From Duganella sp. Leaf126 (GTDB taxonomy: Bacteria > Pseudomonadota > Gammaproteobacteria > Burkholderiales > Burkholderiaceae_D), in assembly GCF_001423125.1 (NCBI RefSeq), contig NZ_LMNW01000012.1, forward strand, positions 248,656 to 312,655: 64,000 bases of DNA, read 5' to 3'. The notes under the pieces are model-generated. The model did not search any database and was not told the origin of the DNA. It saw only the letters and a program-made list of their open reading frames with translations. Below are positions 55,186-63,899 of the stretch, piece by piece (position 1 is the first letter of the stretch; the number at the start of each line of letters is the position of its first letter). The position numbers were made by a program, and so were the translations under genes.

Positions 55186-56388
55186 ATGAACGATGCTTAT
55201 ATCTGCGACGCGGTGCGCACCCCGATCGGGCGCTACGGCGGCGCCCTGAAGGACGTGCGCGCCGACGACCTGGGCGCCGTGCCGCTGCGCGCGCTGGTGG
55301 AACGCCACCCGGGCGTGAAGTGGGATCAGGTGGACGATGTGTACTACGGCTGCGCCAACCAGGCCGGCGAAGACAACCGCAACGTGGCGCGCATGTCGCT
55401 GCTGCTGGCCGGCCTGCCGATCGAGGTGCCCGGCACCACGCTCAACCGCCTGTGCGGCTCCGGCATGGATGCCGTGGGCACGGCGGCCCGCGCGATCCAG
55501 GCCGGCGACGCCAGCCTGATCATCGCCGGCGGCGTGGAATCGATGACACGCGCGCCGTTCGTCATGGGCAAGGCCGACAGCGCCTTCTCGCGCAGCGCCG
55601 CGCTGTACGACACCACCATGGGCTGGCGCTTCATCAACCAGGCCCTGAAACAGGTGTACGGCGTGGACAGCATGCCCGAGACGGCGGAAAACGTCGCCGG
55701 CGACTACCAGGTCAGCCGCGCCGACCAGGATGCCTTTGCGCTGGCCAGCCAGAACAAGGCCGCCGCCGCGATCGCTGCAGGGGTGTTCGCGCGCGAGATC
55801 GTGCCGGTGACCATCGCACAAAAGAAGGGGGACGCCATCGTGTTCGCGCAGGACGAACACCCGCGCGCCACCACCATCGAGGCGCTGGCCAAGCTGAAAG
55901 GCGTGGTGCGGCCCGATGGCAGCGTCACCGCCGGCAACGCCTCGGGCATCAACGACGGCGCTTGCGCGCTGCTGATCGCCAGCGCCGAGGCGGCGCAGCA
56001 GCATGGCCTCAAGCCGCTGGCGCGCATCGTCGGCATGGCCACGGCCGGCGTGGCGCCGCGCGTGATGGGCATCGGCCCGGTGCCGGCGGTGCGCAAGCTG
56101 CTGCGCCAGACCGGCCTCACGCTCGAGCAGATGGACTGGATCGAGCTCAATGAAGCATTCGCTGCGCAGGGGCTGGCCGTGCTGCGCGAGCTGGGTCTGT
56201 CCGACACCGACCCGCGCGTCAATCCCAACGGCGGCGCCATCGCGCTCGGTCACCCGCTGGGCATGAGCGGCGCACGCCTGGTCACCACCGCCACCTGGCA
56301 GCTGCAGCAGCACGGCGGACGCTACGCGCTGTGCACGATGTGCATCGGCGTGGGGCAGGGCATCGCGATCATCATCGAGAAAGTCTGA
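55186..56388 (+). CDS. pcaF: Beta-ketoadipyl-CoA thiolase
   Basis: A 400-residue thiolase, the exact family length. The nucleophile Cys lies in [14 protein letters not shown], the His in [16 protein letters not shown], and the second Cys in [10 protein letters not shown]. It splits beta-ketoadipyl-CoA into succinyl-CoA and acetyl-CoA, the last pathway step. I chose the ATG at 55186, nine bases after AAAGGA, over the ATG at 55171. Follows pcaIJ in one operon. Confidence 0.96.
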   Translation: MNDAYICDAVRTPIGRYGGALKDVRADDLGAVPLRALVERHPGVKWDQVDDVYYGCANQAGEDNRNVARMSLLLAGLPIEVPGTTLNRLCGSGMDAVGTAARAIQAGDASLIIAGGVESMTRAPFVMGKADSAFSRSAALYDTTMGWRFINQALKQVYGVDSMPETAENVAGDYQVSRADQDAFALASQNKAAAAIAAGVFAREIVPVTIAQKKGDAIVFAQDEHPRATTIEALAKLKGVVRPDGSVTAGNASGINDGACALLIASAEAAQQHGLKPLARIVGMATAGVAPRVMGIGPVPAVRKLLRQTGLTLEQMDWIELNEAFAAQGLAVLRELGLSDTDPRVNPNGGAIALGHPLGMSGARLVTTATWQLQQHGGRYALCTMCIGVGQGIAIIIEKV

Positions 56389-56418
56389 CACGATGTGATT
56401 GAAGGCAGTTCCAACCAA

Positions 56419-56433
56419 GTTCGAGAATGGCAG
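56419..56433 (+). promoter_or_regulatory. Weak PcaR-like half site before liv genes
   Basis: GTTCGAGAATGGCAG matches the PcaR box at 12 of 15 positions, but has no inverted partner and overlaps the ribosome site of the leader frame. May be chance. Confidence 0.25.
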
Positions 56434-56441
56434 GAGACACA

Positions 56442-56507
56442 ATGAACGAACCAAACCAAGACGGCGCCGCAGAGCGCCTGGACAAGAAACGGGGGCAGCC
56501 ATGCTAG
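56442..56507 (+). CDS. Putative 21-codon leader peptide
   Basis: A short frame starting MNEPNQDGAAER with a strong CAGGAG eight bases before the ATG. The frame ends at TAG (56505-56507) inside the start of the next gene, whose ATG is at 56501. Such overlap could make livH translation depend on reading the leader. No run of a single residue to suggest attenuation. Confidence 0.45.
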   Translation: MNEPNQDGAAERLDKKRGQPC

Positions 56508-57367
56508 CCAATTTCGCCGGCGTGCTGTTCGACGGCATCGCCTATGGCAGCTTGCTGTTCCTGATCAGCGTCGGCCTGTCGGTCACGATGGGCATGATGA
56601 ACTTTATCAACCTGGCCCACGGCGCGTTTGCCATGCTGGGCGGGTACGTCAGCGTGATGGTGTTGTCGAGCCTGGGCGTGCCGTTCCTGGCCTCGCTGCC
56701 GCTGGCCTTCATCGCCGCAGCCGCGGTGGGCCTGGTGCTCGAGCGCCTGCTGTACCGCCGCCTGTACAAGGCCAGCCACCTGGACCAGGTGCTGTTCTCG
56801 ATCGGCCTGACCTTCATGTCGGTGGCAGCCGCCACTTATTTCTTCGGTCCCACCCAGCAGCCGGTCACGCTGCCGGACTGGCTGCGCGGCCAGGTGCACG
56901 TGCTGGGCCTGGACGTCGGCGCTTACCGGGTGTTCCTGATCGGCCTGGTGGTGCTGGTCACCATCGCGCTCGGCCTGCTGATCGAGCGCACCCGCTTCGG
57001 CGCGCAGATCCGCGCCTCGGTCGATAACCAGACCGCGTCCGCCGGGCTCGGGATCAACGTCAGCCTGGTGTTCAGCCTGACCTTTGCGCTCGGCTCCGGC
57101 CTGGCCGGCCTCGGCGGCGCGCTCGGCATCGACGTGCTGGGACTCGACCCGAGCTTCCCGGTCAAGTACATGGTGTACTTCCTGCTGGTGGTGGCCGTCG
57201 GCGGCGCCGGCACCATCAAGGGACCGCTGGTGGCGGCGCTCATCCTCGGCATCTTCGACGTCGCCGGTAAATACTATGTGCCGCAGATCGGCGCCTTCGT
57301 GATCTATGCGCTGATGGTAGTGCTGCTGATCGTGTTCCCTGCCGGCCTGATGCGGAGGAAAGCATGA
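56501..57367 (+). CDS. livH: HAAT-type ABC permease LivH-like
   Basis: A 288-residue inner-membrane permease of the branched-chain amino acid (HAAT) type, eight or so transmembrane helices. Motifs SVGLSVTMGMMNFINLAHGAFAMLGGY and AVGGAGTIKGPLVAALILGIFD are typical. The start overlaps a leader peptide stop, and its end overlaps livM as ATGA. With the following three genes it builds one importer. The pca/van setting suggests aromatic acid transport, like PcaMNVWX of rhizobia. Confidence 0.92.
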   Translation: MLANFAGVLFDGIAYGSLLFLISVGLSVTMGMMNFINLAHGAFAMLGGYVSVMVLSSLGVPFLASLPLAFIAAAAVGLVLERLLYRRLYKASHLDQVLFSIGLTFMSVAAATYFFGPTQQPVTLPDWLRGQVHVLGLDVGAYRVFLIGLVVLVTIALGLLIERTRFGAQIRASVDNQTASAGLGINVSLVFSLTFALGSGLAGLGGALGIDVLGLDPSFPVKYMVYFLLVVAVGGAGTIKGPLVAALILGIFDVAGKYYVPQIGAFVIYALMVVLLIVFPAGLMRRKA

Positions 57368-58413
57368 CTGCCATGACCGATACCGTGAAAACCCTCCCTG
57401 CTGCGAAGACCGCCATGACGCCAGATCCGATCGCCCCGACCACCCGTCTGCACCTGCCGAACGACCGCTGGAAACCGCTGGAGATCGTGTTCTGGCTGCT
57501 GCCGGTGGCTGCCTACTTTGCCTTCCCCGGCTACCTGGTGCTGATCAGCCAGATCATGATCGTCGGCCTGTTCGCGGTCTCGCTGGACCTGATCCTCGGC
57601 TACGCGGGCATCGTCTCGCTCGGCCATGCAGCGTTTTTCGGCCTGGGCGCCTACACGGCGGGTCTGCTGGCCGTGCATGGCTGGGGTGAGCCGCTCAGCG
57701 GCCTGCTGGCGGCGGCCGTGGTGGCCGGTCTGTTCGGCCTGATCGTGTCGTTCCTGGTCGTGCGCGGCCAGGATCTCACCCGCCTGATGGTCACGCTGGG
57801 CATCTGCCTGATGCTGCACGAGGCGGCCAACAAGGCGGCCTGGCTGACCGGCGGCGTCGATGGCCTGTCGGGCATGATGGTCGGCAGCCTGTTCGGCAAG
57901 TTCGAGTTCGACCTCAATGGCACGGTAGCGTTCTGGTACAGCTTTGCCGTGCTGTTCATCATCTTCGTGGTGCTGCGCCGGCTGGTCAAGTCGCCGTTCG
58001 GTCTGAGCCTGATCGGCATCCGCGAAGGCGTGCGCCGCATGCCGTCGCTGGGCGTCAACGTCAACCGGCGCCTGATCGCCATCTACACCGTGTCGGCCGT
58101 GATTGCCGGCGTGGCGGGCGGGCTGCTGGCGCAGACCACGCAGTTCGTCGGCCTCGATGCACTGGGCTTCCCGCGCTCGGCCGAACTGCTGATCATGCTG
58201 GTCCTCGGCGGCACCGGGCGCCTGTACGGCGCCCTGATCGGCGCGGCCGTGTTCATGGTGGCGCAGGATTACATCTCCGGCCTCAATCCCGCCTACTGGC
58301 AGTTCTATATCGGTCTGCTGCTGGTGCTGATCGTGCTGTTCGCGCGCGGCGGCATCCTGGGCGGCCTGGAAAAACTGGCGGGCGGTTTCAAAGCGAAGAA
58401 GGAGGCGGCATGA
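57364..58413 (+). CDS. livM: HAAT-type ABC permease LivM-like
   Basis: A 349-residue permease partner of the LivH-like protein. About ten hydrophobic helices after a 35-residue cytoplasmic start. Motifs LDLILGYAGIVSLGHAAFFGLGAYTAGLL, GQDLTRLMVTLGI and MLVLGGTGRLYGALIGA match LivM. Overlaps both neighbours by ATGA, so all four genes are tightly coupled. Confidence 0.92.
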   Translation: MTAMTDTVKTLPAAKTAMTPDPIAPTTRLHLPNDRWKPLEIVFWLLPVAAYFAFPGYLVLISQIMIVGLFAVSLDLILGYAGIVSLGHAAFFGLGAYTAGLLAVHGWGEPLSGLLAAAVVAGLFGLIVSFLVVRGQDLTRLMVTLGICLMLHEAANKAAWLTGGVDGLSGMMVGSLFGKFEFDLNGTVAFWYSFAVLFIIFVVLRRLVKSPFGLSLIGIREGVRRMPSLGVNVNRRLIAIYTVSAVIAGVAGGLLAQTTQFVGLDALGFPRSAELLIMLVLGGTGRLYGALIGAAVFMVAQDYISGLNPAYWQFYIGLLLVLIVLFARGGILGGLEKLAGGFKAKKEAA

Positions 58414-59177
58414 GCAACCCAAGCAGCGATATCACCTTGCGCACCGAAGGGCTGACCAAGCGCTGGGGCGCTTTCCTGGCCAACAGCGATGTCAGCCTGA
58501 CCTTCAAGCCGGGCGCGCGCCATGCGCTGATCGGTCCCAACGGCGCCGGCAAGACCACCTTCATCAACCTGCTGACGGGCAGCTTCATGCCCAGCAGCGG
58601 CAAGGTGTACCTGGGCGGCGCCGACATCACCGCGCTGCCGCAGCACGAACGGGTTCACCGCGGCATGACGCGCACTTTCCAGCTCAATACCCTGTTTGCC
58701 GGCATGACGGTGCTCGAATCGGTGGCGCTGGCCATCTCCGAGCGGCGCGGCCTGCAGTCGGTCTGGTACAAAACCGTGGCCAACCATCCCGACGTGATCG
58801 CCGAAGCGATGGCGCTGCTGGCGTCCCTGAAGCTGACCGACCAGGCCAACAGCATCACGCGCAGCATGGCGTATGGCAAGCAGCGGCTGGTGGAAATCGC
58901 GCTGGCGCTGGCCACCAGGCCGCGCATCCTGCTGCTCGACGAGCCGGCAGCGGGCATACCGTCGGCGGAGAGCCGCGAACTGTTCGAGGTGCTGGCCGAC
59001 CTGCCGCGCGACGTGACGGTGCTGTTCATCGAACACGATATGGGACTGGTGTTCCGCTTCGCCGACCGCATCACGGTCATGGTGGGCGGCAAGGTGCTGA
59101 CCGAAGGCACACCGGAGGAAATCGCGGCCGATCCGCGCGTCAGGGAAGTGTATCTGGGAGAGGCCGACCATGCGTGA
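58410..59177 (+). CDS. livG: HAAT-type ABC ATPase LivG-like
   Basis: A 255-residue ATPase. Walker A GPNGAGKTTFINLLTG, Walker B ILLLDEPAAGI, switch FIEHDMGLVF. The signature is atypical (MAYGKQRLVEIALALA, where LSGGxQ is usual), a form common in this family. Overlaps livF by eight bases. Confidence 0.92.
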   Translation: MSNPSSDITLRTEGLTKRWGAFLANSDVSLTFKPGARHALIGPNGAGKTTFINLLTGSFMPSSGKVYLGGADITALPQHERVHRGMTRTFQLNTLFAGMTVLESVALAISERRGLQSVWYKTVANHPDVIAEAMALLASLKLTDQANSITRSMAYGKQRLVEIALALATRPRILLLDEPAAGIPSAESRELFEVLADLPRDVTVLFIEHDMGLVFRFADRITVMVGGKVLTEGTPEEIAADPRVREVYLGEADHA

Positions 59178-59871
59178 ATTACTAAAGCTCGACAATGTCA
59201 CGGCCGGCTACGGCGAATCGATCGTGCTCGAGGGCGTGTCGTTTGCCATGAACGAGGGCGACAGCCTGGCCCTGCTCGGTCGTAACGGCGTGGGCAAAAC
59301 CAGTCTGCTGGTCACCATGATGGGATTGACCCGCCTGCACGGCGGCGGCATCCACTGGGATGGCGCCGACATCGGCCGCCTGTCCACCCACAAGCGCGCC
59401 CGCGCAGGACTGGGCTGGGTGCCGCAGGAGCGCCATATGTTCCCGTCGCTGACGGTGGAGGAGCACCTGACCGTGGTGGCCCGCCCGGGGCCATGGAACC
59501 TGCAGAAGATCTACCAGATCTTCCCGCGCCTGTTCGAGCGCCGCAGCAATATGGGCAACCAGCTGTCTGGCGGCGAGCAGCAGATGGTGGCCATCGCACG
59601 CGCCCTGATGACCAATCCGCGCATCCTGCTGCTCGACGAGCCGATGGAAGGGCTGGCGCCGATCATCGTGCAGGACCTGGTGCGGGTGATCCGCAAGCTG
59701 GTCGAAGAAGAGGGCATGTCGGTGATCGTGGTGGAACAGCATGCGCGCCTGGCGCTGTCGCTCACCAAGCGCGCCATCGTGCTCGATCGCGGCCGCATCG
59801 TGCACGACTCGGACAGCGCCAGCCTGCTGGCCGATGGCGACAAGCTCGACCGGCTGGTGGCGGTGGCCTGA
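59170..59871 (+). CDS. livF: HAAT-type ABC ATPase LivF-like
   Basis: A 233-residue ATPase. Walker A GRNGVGKTSLLVTMMGL, signature LSGGEQQMVAIARALM, Walker B ILLLDEPMEGL, and His in VEQHARLAL. Completes the importer of livHMGF. Convergent with a MarR regulator 43 bases away. Confidence 0.93.
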   Translation: MRELLKLDNVTAGYGESIVLEGVSFAMNEGDSLALLGRNGVGKTSLLVTMMGLTRLHGGGIHWDGADIGRLSTHKRARAGLGWVPQERHMFPSLTVEEHLTVVARPGPWNLQKIYQIFPRLFERRSNMGNQLSGGEQQMVAIARALMTNPRILLLDEPMEGLAPIIVQDLVRVIRKLVEEEGMSVIVVEQHARLALSLTKRAIVLDRGRIVHDSDSASLLADGDKLDRLVAVA

Positions 59872-59914
59872 ATTCGGCCGCTGCGCCTGCTGCGCCCAGT
59901 GCGCCCACTGCGCG

Positions 59915-60400
59915 CTATTTTTCGCCGCCGGCGGCGGGCGTCAGCGGCGCGCGGCTCTGCGCATTGTTTGCCTGTACCAGCTTGGTCAGCAGCGCCATGA
60001 ACTGCAGCTGCTCGGCTTGCGTCAACGGCGCCAGCAGGCGGCGCCGCAGGCGCTGGGCGCCCGTGACCATGGCGGCCAGCTGGCGCTCGCCGGCAGCCGT
60101 GATGGTGAGCGCGCGCTGGCGGCGGTTGGTGGGGATCACCTTGCGCTGCAACAGGCCTTTTTCCTCGAGCCGCGCACACACGGTGGCGCCGGTGGACGTG
60201 TCGATGCCGGTCAGTGCGGCCAGCGACACCTGGTCGGTGCCCGGGTGGGCCGCCAGGTTGCCCAGCACCGCGTACTGGACCGGCGTCAGTTCGCTGCCCA
60301 TTTCGTCGTAAAAGATCGATACCGAAATCTGCTGCGCGCGGCGCAGCAGGTGGCCCGGATGGTCGTACAGATTGATCAAGCTGTTGTCGGTTTCTGGCAT
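59915..60400 (-). CDS. MarR-family regulator, probable vanillate-locus repressor
   Basis: A 161-residue regulator. The winged helix (about 25-110) has LTPVQYAVLGNLAAHPGTDQVSLAALTGIDTSTGATVCARLEEKGLLQRK and the wing NRRQRALTITAAGE. Divergent from vanAB with an inverted repeat between, so it probably represses vanAB and itself and is released by an aromatic ligand. The ATG at 60400 has GGGAAT upstream. Effector not deducible. Confidence 0.9.
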   Translation of the reverse strand: MPETDNSLINLYDHPGHLLRRAQQISVSIFYDEMGSELTPVQYAVLGNLAAHPGTDQVSLAALTGIDTSTGATVCARLEEKGLLQRKVIPTNRRQRALTITAAGERQLAAMVTGAQRLRRRLLAPLTQAEQLQFMALLTKLVQANNAQSRAPLTPAAGGEK

Positions 60401-60490
60401 GAAGATTCCCGGCCGCGCTGGTGCGGCGCAATATGAAAAGAGTTGGCAGCGCAGGTTTACTTCGCTGCGTTCAGGACTATACTTTAAGAC

Positions 60491-60506
60491 ATTCAGTGTA
60501 CTGAAT
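60491..60506. promoter_or_regulatory. Probable MarR operator
   Basis: ATTCAGTGTACTGAAT: arms ATTCAG and CTGAAT with a TGTA spacer. It lies 20 bases before the vanA start, overlapping the expected promoter, in the divergent space with the MarR gene. Confidence 0.7.
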
Positions 60507-60525
60507 ATATAAAAAGGAGACCAAG

Positions 60526-61599
60526 ATGTACCCGAAAAATACCTGGTATGTGGCGTGCACACCGGACGAAATCGACGGCAAGCCGCTGGGGCGCCAGATC
60601 TGTGGCGAGAAGATCGTGTTCTATCGCGGCGCCGACGGCAAGGTGGCGGCAGTCGAGGATTTCTGCCCGCATCGCGGCGCCCCCCTCTCGCTGGGCTTTG
60701 TCCGCGACGGCAAGCTCGTTTGCGGCTATCACGGCCTGGAAATGGGCTGCGACGGCAAGGTGGTCAGCATGCCCGGCCAGCGCGTGCGCGGTTTTCCGTG
60801 CATCGGCAGCTACGCGGTGGAGGAGCGTCACGGCTTCATCTGGGTGTGGCCCGGCGACCGCGCATTGGCCGACCCGGCCCAGATACCGTATCTGGAATGG
60901 GCCGAGAGCCCGGAGTGGGCCTACGGCGGCGGCCTGTATCACATCAACTGCGAATACCGGCTGATGATCGACAACCTGATGGACCTCACGCACGAGACCT
61001 ATGTGCACGCGTCGAGCATCGGCCAGAAGGAGATCGACGAGGCGCCGGTCACCACCCGCGTCAACGGCGAGGAGGTGATCACCAGCCGCTACATGGAAAA
61101 CATCATGGCGCCGCCGTTCTGGCGCGCAGCCCTGCGCGGCAATGGCCTGGCCGACGACGTCCCGGTCGACCGCTGGCAGATCTGCCGCTTCACGCCGCCC
61201 AGCCACGTGATGATCGAGGTCGGCGTCGCGCACGCGGGCAACGGCGGCTACGACGCGCCCGCGCACCTGAAGGCGTCGAGCATCGTGGTCGACTTCATCA
61301 CGCCGGAAAGCGCAACCTCGCACTGGTATTTCTGGGGCATGGCGCGCAACTTCAAGCCCGAAGACCAGGCGCTGACCGCGTCCATCCGCGAAGGGCAGGG
61401 CAAGATCTTCAGCGAAGACCGCGAAATGCTGGAGCTGCAGCAGGCCAATATCCTGCGTCATCCCGAGCGCAAGCTGCTCGCGCTCAATATCGATGCCGGC
61501 GGCGTGCAGTCGCGCCGGGTGCTGGACCAGTGGTTGGCGAAGGACGCTGCGGCGGCAGCGCCGGCAGCGCCGGCAGCTGCGGCGGAGCAGCCGGCATGA
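60526..61599 (+). CDS. vanA: Vanillate O-demethylase, oxygenase subunit
   Basis: A 357-residue Rieske oxygenase. The Rieske centre is CPHRGAPLSLG ... CGYHGLEMG (two Cys, two His). The mononuclear iron site has DLTHETYVHASSIGQKE with the His pair, and an upstream Asp (YRLMIDNLMD). It converts vanillate to protocatechuate and formaldehyde with VanB. The C terminus has an Ala/Pro-rich tail of about 20 residues. AAAAGGAGA precedes the ATG. Overlaps vanB by ATGA. Confidence 0.95.
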   Translation: MYPKNTWYVACTPDEIDGKPLGRQICGEKIVFYRGADGKVAAVEDFCPHRGAPLSLGFVRDGKLVCGYHGLEMGCDGKVVSMPGQRVRGFPCIGSYAVEERHGFIWVWPGDRALADPAQIPYLEWAESPEWAYGGGLYHINCEYRLMIDNLMDLTHETYVHASSIGQKEIDEAPVTTRVNGEEVITSRYMENIMAPPFWRAALRGNGLADDVPVDRWQICRFTPPSHVMIEVGVAHAGNGGYDAPAHLKASSIVVDFITPESATSHWYFWGMARNFKPEDQALTASIREGQGKIFSEDREMLELQQANILRHPERKLLALNIDAGGVQSRRVLDQWLAKDAAAAAPAAPAAAAEQPA

Positions 61600-62567
61600 G
61601 CGCCGGTCTGCTCAGCGTCCGGGTCGCGCGCCGGACGCGCGAGGCGGACGATATCTGCAGCTACGAACTGGTGAGCGTGGACGGCAGCGCGCTGCCGGCG
61701 TTTGCTGCCGGCGCACATATCGATGTCCACGTGGCGCCCGGCCTGGTGCGCCAGTACTCGCTGTGCAACGCACCCGGTGAGCGCCACCGCTACGTGATCG
61801 GCGTGCTGCGCGACCCGGCCTCGCGCGGCGGTTCGCAGGCGATGCACGACGCCATCGAGGCCGGCAACATCATCGAGATCGGCGCGCCGCGCAACCTGTT
61901 CCCGCTGGTGGACGCATCGGGCCAGGGGCGCAGCCTGCTGCTCGCCGGCGGCATCGGCGTCACGCCCATCCTGGCCATGGCGGAAGCCTTGTCGCAAGCG
62001 GGCGCGCAGTTCGAACTTCATTACTGCGCGCGCTCGCCCGAGCGTATGGCCTTTCGCGAGCGCATCGCCGCCTCCAGCTTCGCCGCCGCCGCGCATCTGT
62101 ACTTCGACAGCGGCGACGGCGCCCGCCACCTGGATCTGCCGGCACTGCTGGCGACGCTCGACCGCAGCACCCACATCTACTTTTGCGGGCCGGCCGGCTT
62201 CATCGAGCACGTCAAGGTGTGCGCCGCGCAGCAGCAGTGGCCGGCCGACCAGCTGCATCTCGAATATTTCGGTGCGGTCGTCGAGCAGGCCGAGGGCGAC
62301 CAGCCGTTCGAAGTGCGGATCAGGTCCAGCGGCGCCGCCTACACCGTACCGGCCGGCGTGACCGTGATGCAGGTGCTGCAAGACGCCGGCGTGTTCGTGC
62401 CGGCGTCGTGCGAGCAGGGCGTGTGCGGCACCTGCCTGACGCGCGTGCTCGACGGTATTCCCGATCACCGCGACCAGTACCTGACCGAGGACGAGCAGGC
62501 CGCCAACGACCAGTTCACGCCATGCTGCTCGCGCGCCAAAACGCCGGCGCTGCTGCTCGATCTGTAA
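61596..62567 (+). CDS. vanB: Vanillate O-demethylase, reductase subunit
   Basis: A 323-residue reductase of the phthalate dioxygenase reductase type. Flavin region VRQYSLCNAPGERHRYVIGVLRD, NAD region LLLAGGIGVTPILAMAEAL and YFCGPAGFI, then a C-terminal plant-type [2Fe-2S] domain CEQGVCGTCLTRVLDG ... CCSRAKTP. It passes electrons from NADH to VanA. Coupled to vanA by ATGA. The product feeds protocatechuate into the beta-ketoadipate pathway served by pcaIJF. Confidence 0.95.
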   Translation: MSAGLLSVRVARRTREADDICSYELVSVDGSALPAFAAGAHIDVHVAPGLVRQYSLCNAPGERHRYVIGVLRDPASRGGSQAMHDAIEAGNIIEIGAPRNLFPLVDASGQGRSLLLAGGIGVTPILAMAEALSQAGAQFELHYCARSPERMAFRERIAASSFAAAAHLYFDSGDGARHLDLPALLATLDRSTHIYFCGPAGFIEHVKVCAAQQQWPADQLHLEYFGAVVEQAEGDQPFEVRIRSSGAAYTVPAGVTVMQVLQDAGVFVPASCEQGVCGTCLTRVLDGIPDHRDQYLTEDEQAANDQFTPCCSRAKTPALLLDL

Positions 62568-62613
62568 CAGCGCGAACCAGGAAACACACTACAACAATAG
62601 CAACGGAGACACC

Positions 62614-63810
62614 ATGAACGACCAGATCGACCAACCGCGCCGCCGCATCGTGCTGGGCGCCGCCGCCCTGTCCACCGGCTTGTCCACCGCCCTGCTGCCG
62701 CTGGCGGCGCTTGCTGCCGAACCGGTCAAGGTGGGCCTGATCCTGCCGATGTCCGGGCCTTTTGCCTCCACCGGCAGGCAGATCGAAGCGGCCGTCAGGC
62801 TGTACCTCGCCCAGCGGGGCGCCACGGTGGCCGGACGGCCGGTGGAGCTGATCATCAAGGACGATGGCGGCGTTTCGCCCGACGTCACCAAGCGCCTGGC
62901 GCAGGAACTGGTCGCGCGCGACAAGGTGCAGGTGCTGGCCGGCTTCGGCCTGACGCCGCTGGCGTTTGCGGCAGCCCCCGTGGCCACCCAGGCCAGGGTG
63001 CCGATGATCGTGATGGCGGCGGCAACATCGGTGATTCCGCAACGGTCGCCGTACATCGTGCGTACCGGTTTCACGCTGGCGCAGGTGACCGCGCCCATGG
63101 CGCAATGGGCGGCAAAGAACCGGATCCGCACCGTGGTGACGCTGGTCAGCGACTACGGACCCGGCATCGATGCCGAAAAGGTGTTCGTCAAGGGCTTTAC
63201 CGAAGGCGGCGGCAAGGTGGTGGACACCGTGCGTGCGCCGCTGCGCAACCCCGACTACGCGCCGTTCCTGGCCAAGGTGCGCGACCTGAAACCGGATGCG
63301 CTGTTCGTGTTCGTGCCCTCGGGCGAGGGAGCAGCGGCGCTCAAGCAGTTCACCGAGCGCGGGCTGGCGGCAGCGGGCGTGCGGCTGATCTGCACCGGCG
63401 ACGTGCTCGACGACGACCTGATGGCCAGCATCGGCCCGGCAGCAGCGGGCGTGGTCAGCAGCCACCATTACTCGGCTGCGCACCCGTCGGCCGACAACAA
63501 GGCGTTCGTGGACGCCTTCCAGAAGGCGAACAAGGGCATGCGCCCGAACTTCCACGCGGTCGGCGGCTACGACGGCATGCACCTGCTGTATCAAGCCCTC
63601 ACCAAGACGGGCGGCGACAGCACTGGCGACAAGCTGCTGGCTGCCATGAAAGGCATGGCCTGGACCAGCGTACGCGGCCCGGTCGGCATCGATGCGGCCA
63701 CGCGCGATATCGTGCAGACCGTGTACATCCGCAAGGCGCAGCTGGTGGCCGGCGGCTATTACAACGTGGAGTTCGACCAGGTGGACAAGGTGCGCGACCC
63801 GGGCGTGTGA
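62614..63810 (+). CDS. HAAT-family ABC substrate-binding protein, second copy
   Basis: A 398-residue periplasmic protein, paralogous to the one at 50326-51504. The N terminus PRRRIVLGAAALSTG is a twin-arginine-like signal, unlike the Sec-type signal of its paralog. The body begins VKVGLILPMSGPFASTGRQIEAAVRLYLAQRGATVAG. CGGAGAC precedes the ATG. It lies 46 bases after vanB and may be expressed with vanAB. It is likely a vanillate-side ligand binder feeding the same permease; this is inferred. Confidence 0.88.
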   Translation: MNDQIDQPRRRIVLGAAALSTGLSTALLPLAALAAEPVKVGLILPMSGPFASTGRQIEAAVRLYLAQRGATVAGRPVELIIKDDGGVSPDVTKRLAQELVARDKVQVLAGFGLTPLAFAAAPVATQARVPMIVMAAATSVIPQRSPYIVRTGFTLAQVTAPMAQWAAKNRIRTVVTLVSDYGPGIDAEKVFVKGFTEGGGKVVDTVRAPLRNPDYAPFLAKVRDLKPDALFVFVPSGEGAAALKQFTERGLAAAGVRLICTGDVLDDDLMASIGPAAAGVVSSHHYSAAHPSADNKAFVDAFQKANKGMRPNFHAVGGYDGMHLLYQALTKTGGDSTGDKLLAAMKGMAWTSVRGPVGIDAATRDIVQTVYIRKAQLVAGGYYNVEFDQVDKVRDPGV

Positions 63811-63899
63811 GCGGTGCGGGCGCGGCGCGCGGTCGCTGCGCACGCCATGGGGGCTGCCAAGGCGCTCGGCGCGCCGGCAGCCGGCACGTCCGCGCCGGA

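Noticed and set aside
60555-62567. Continuous 670-codon frame suggesting a VanA-VanB fusion
   Set aside because: Its first half is out of frame within vanA; the true vanA ends at an ATGA overlap with vanB.
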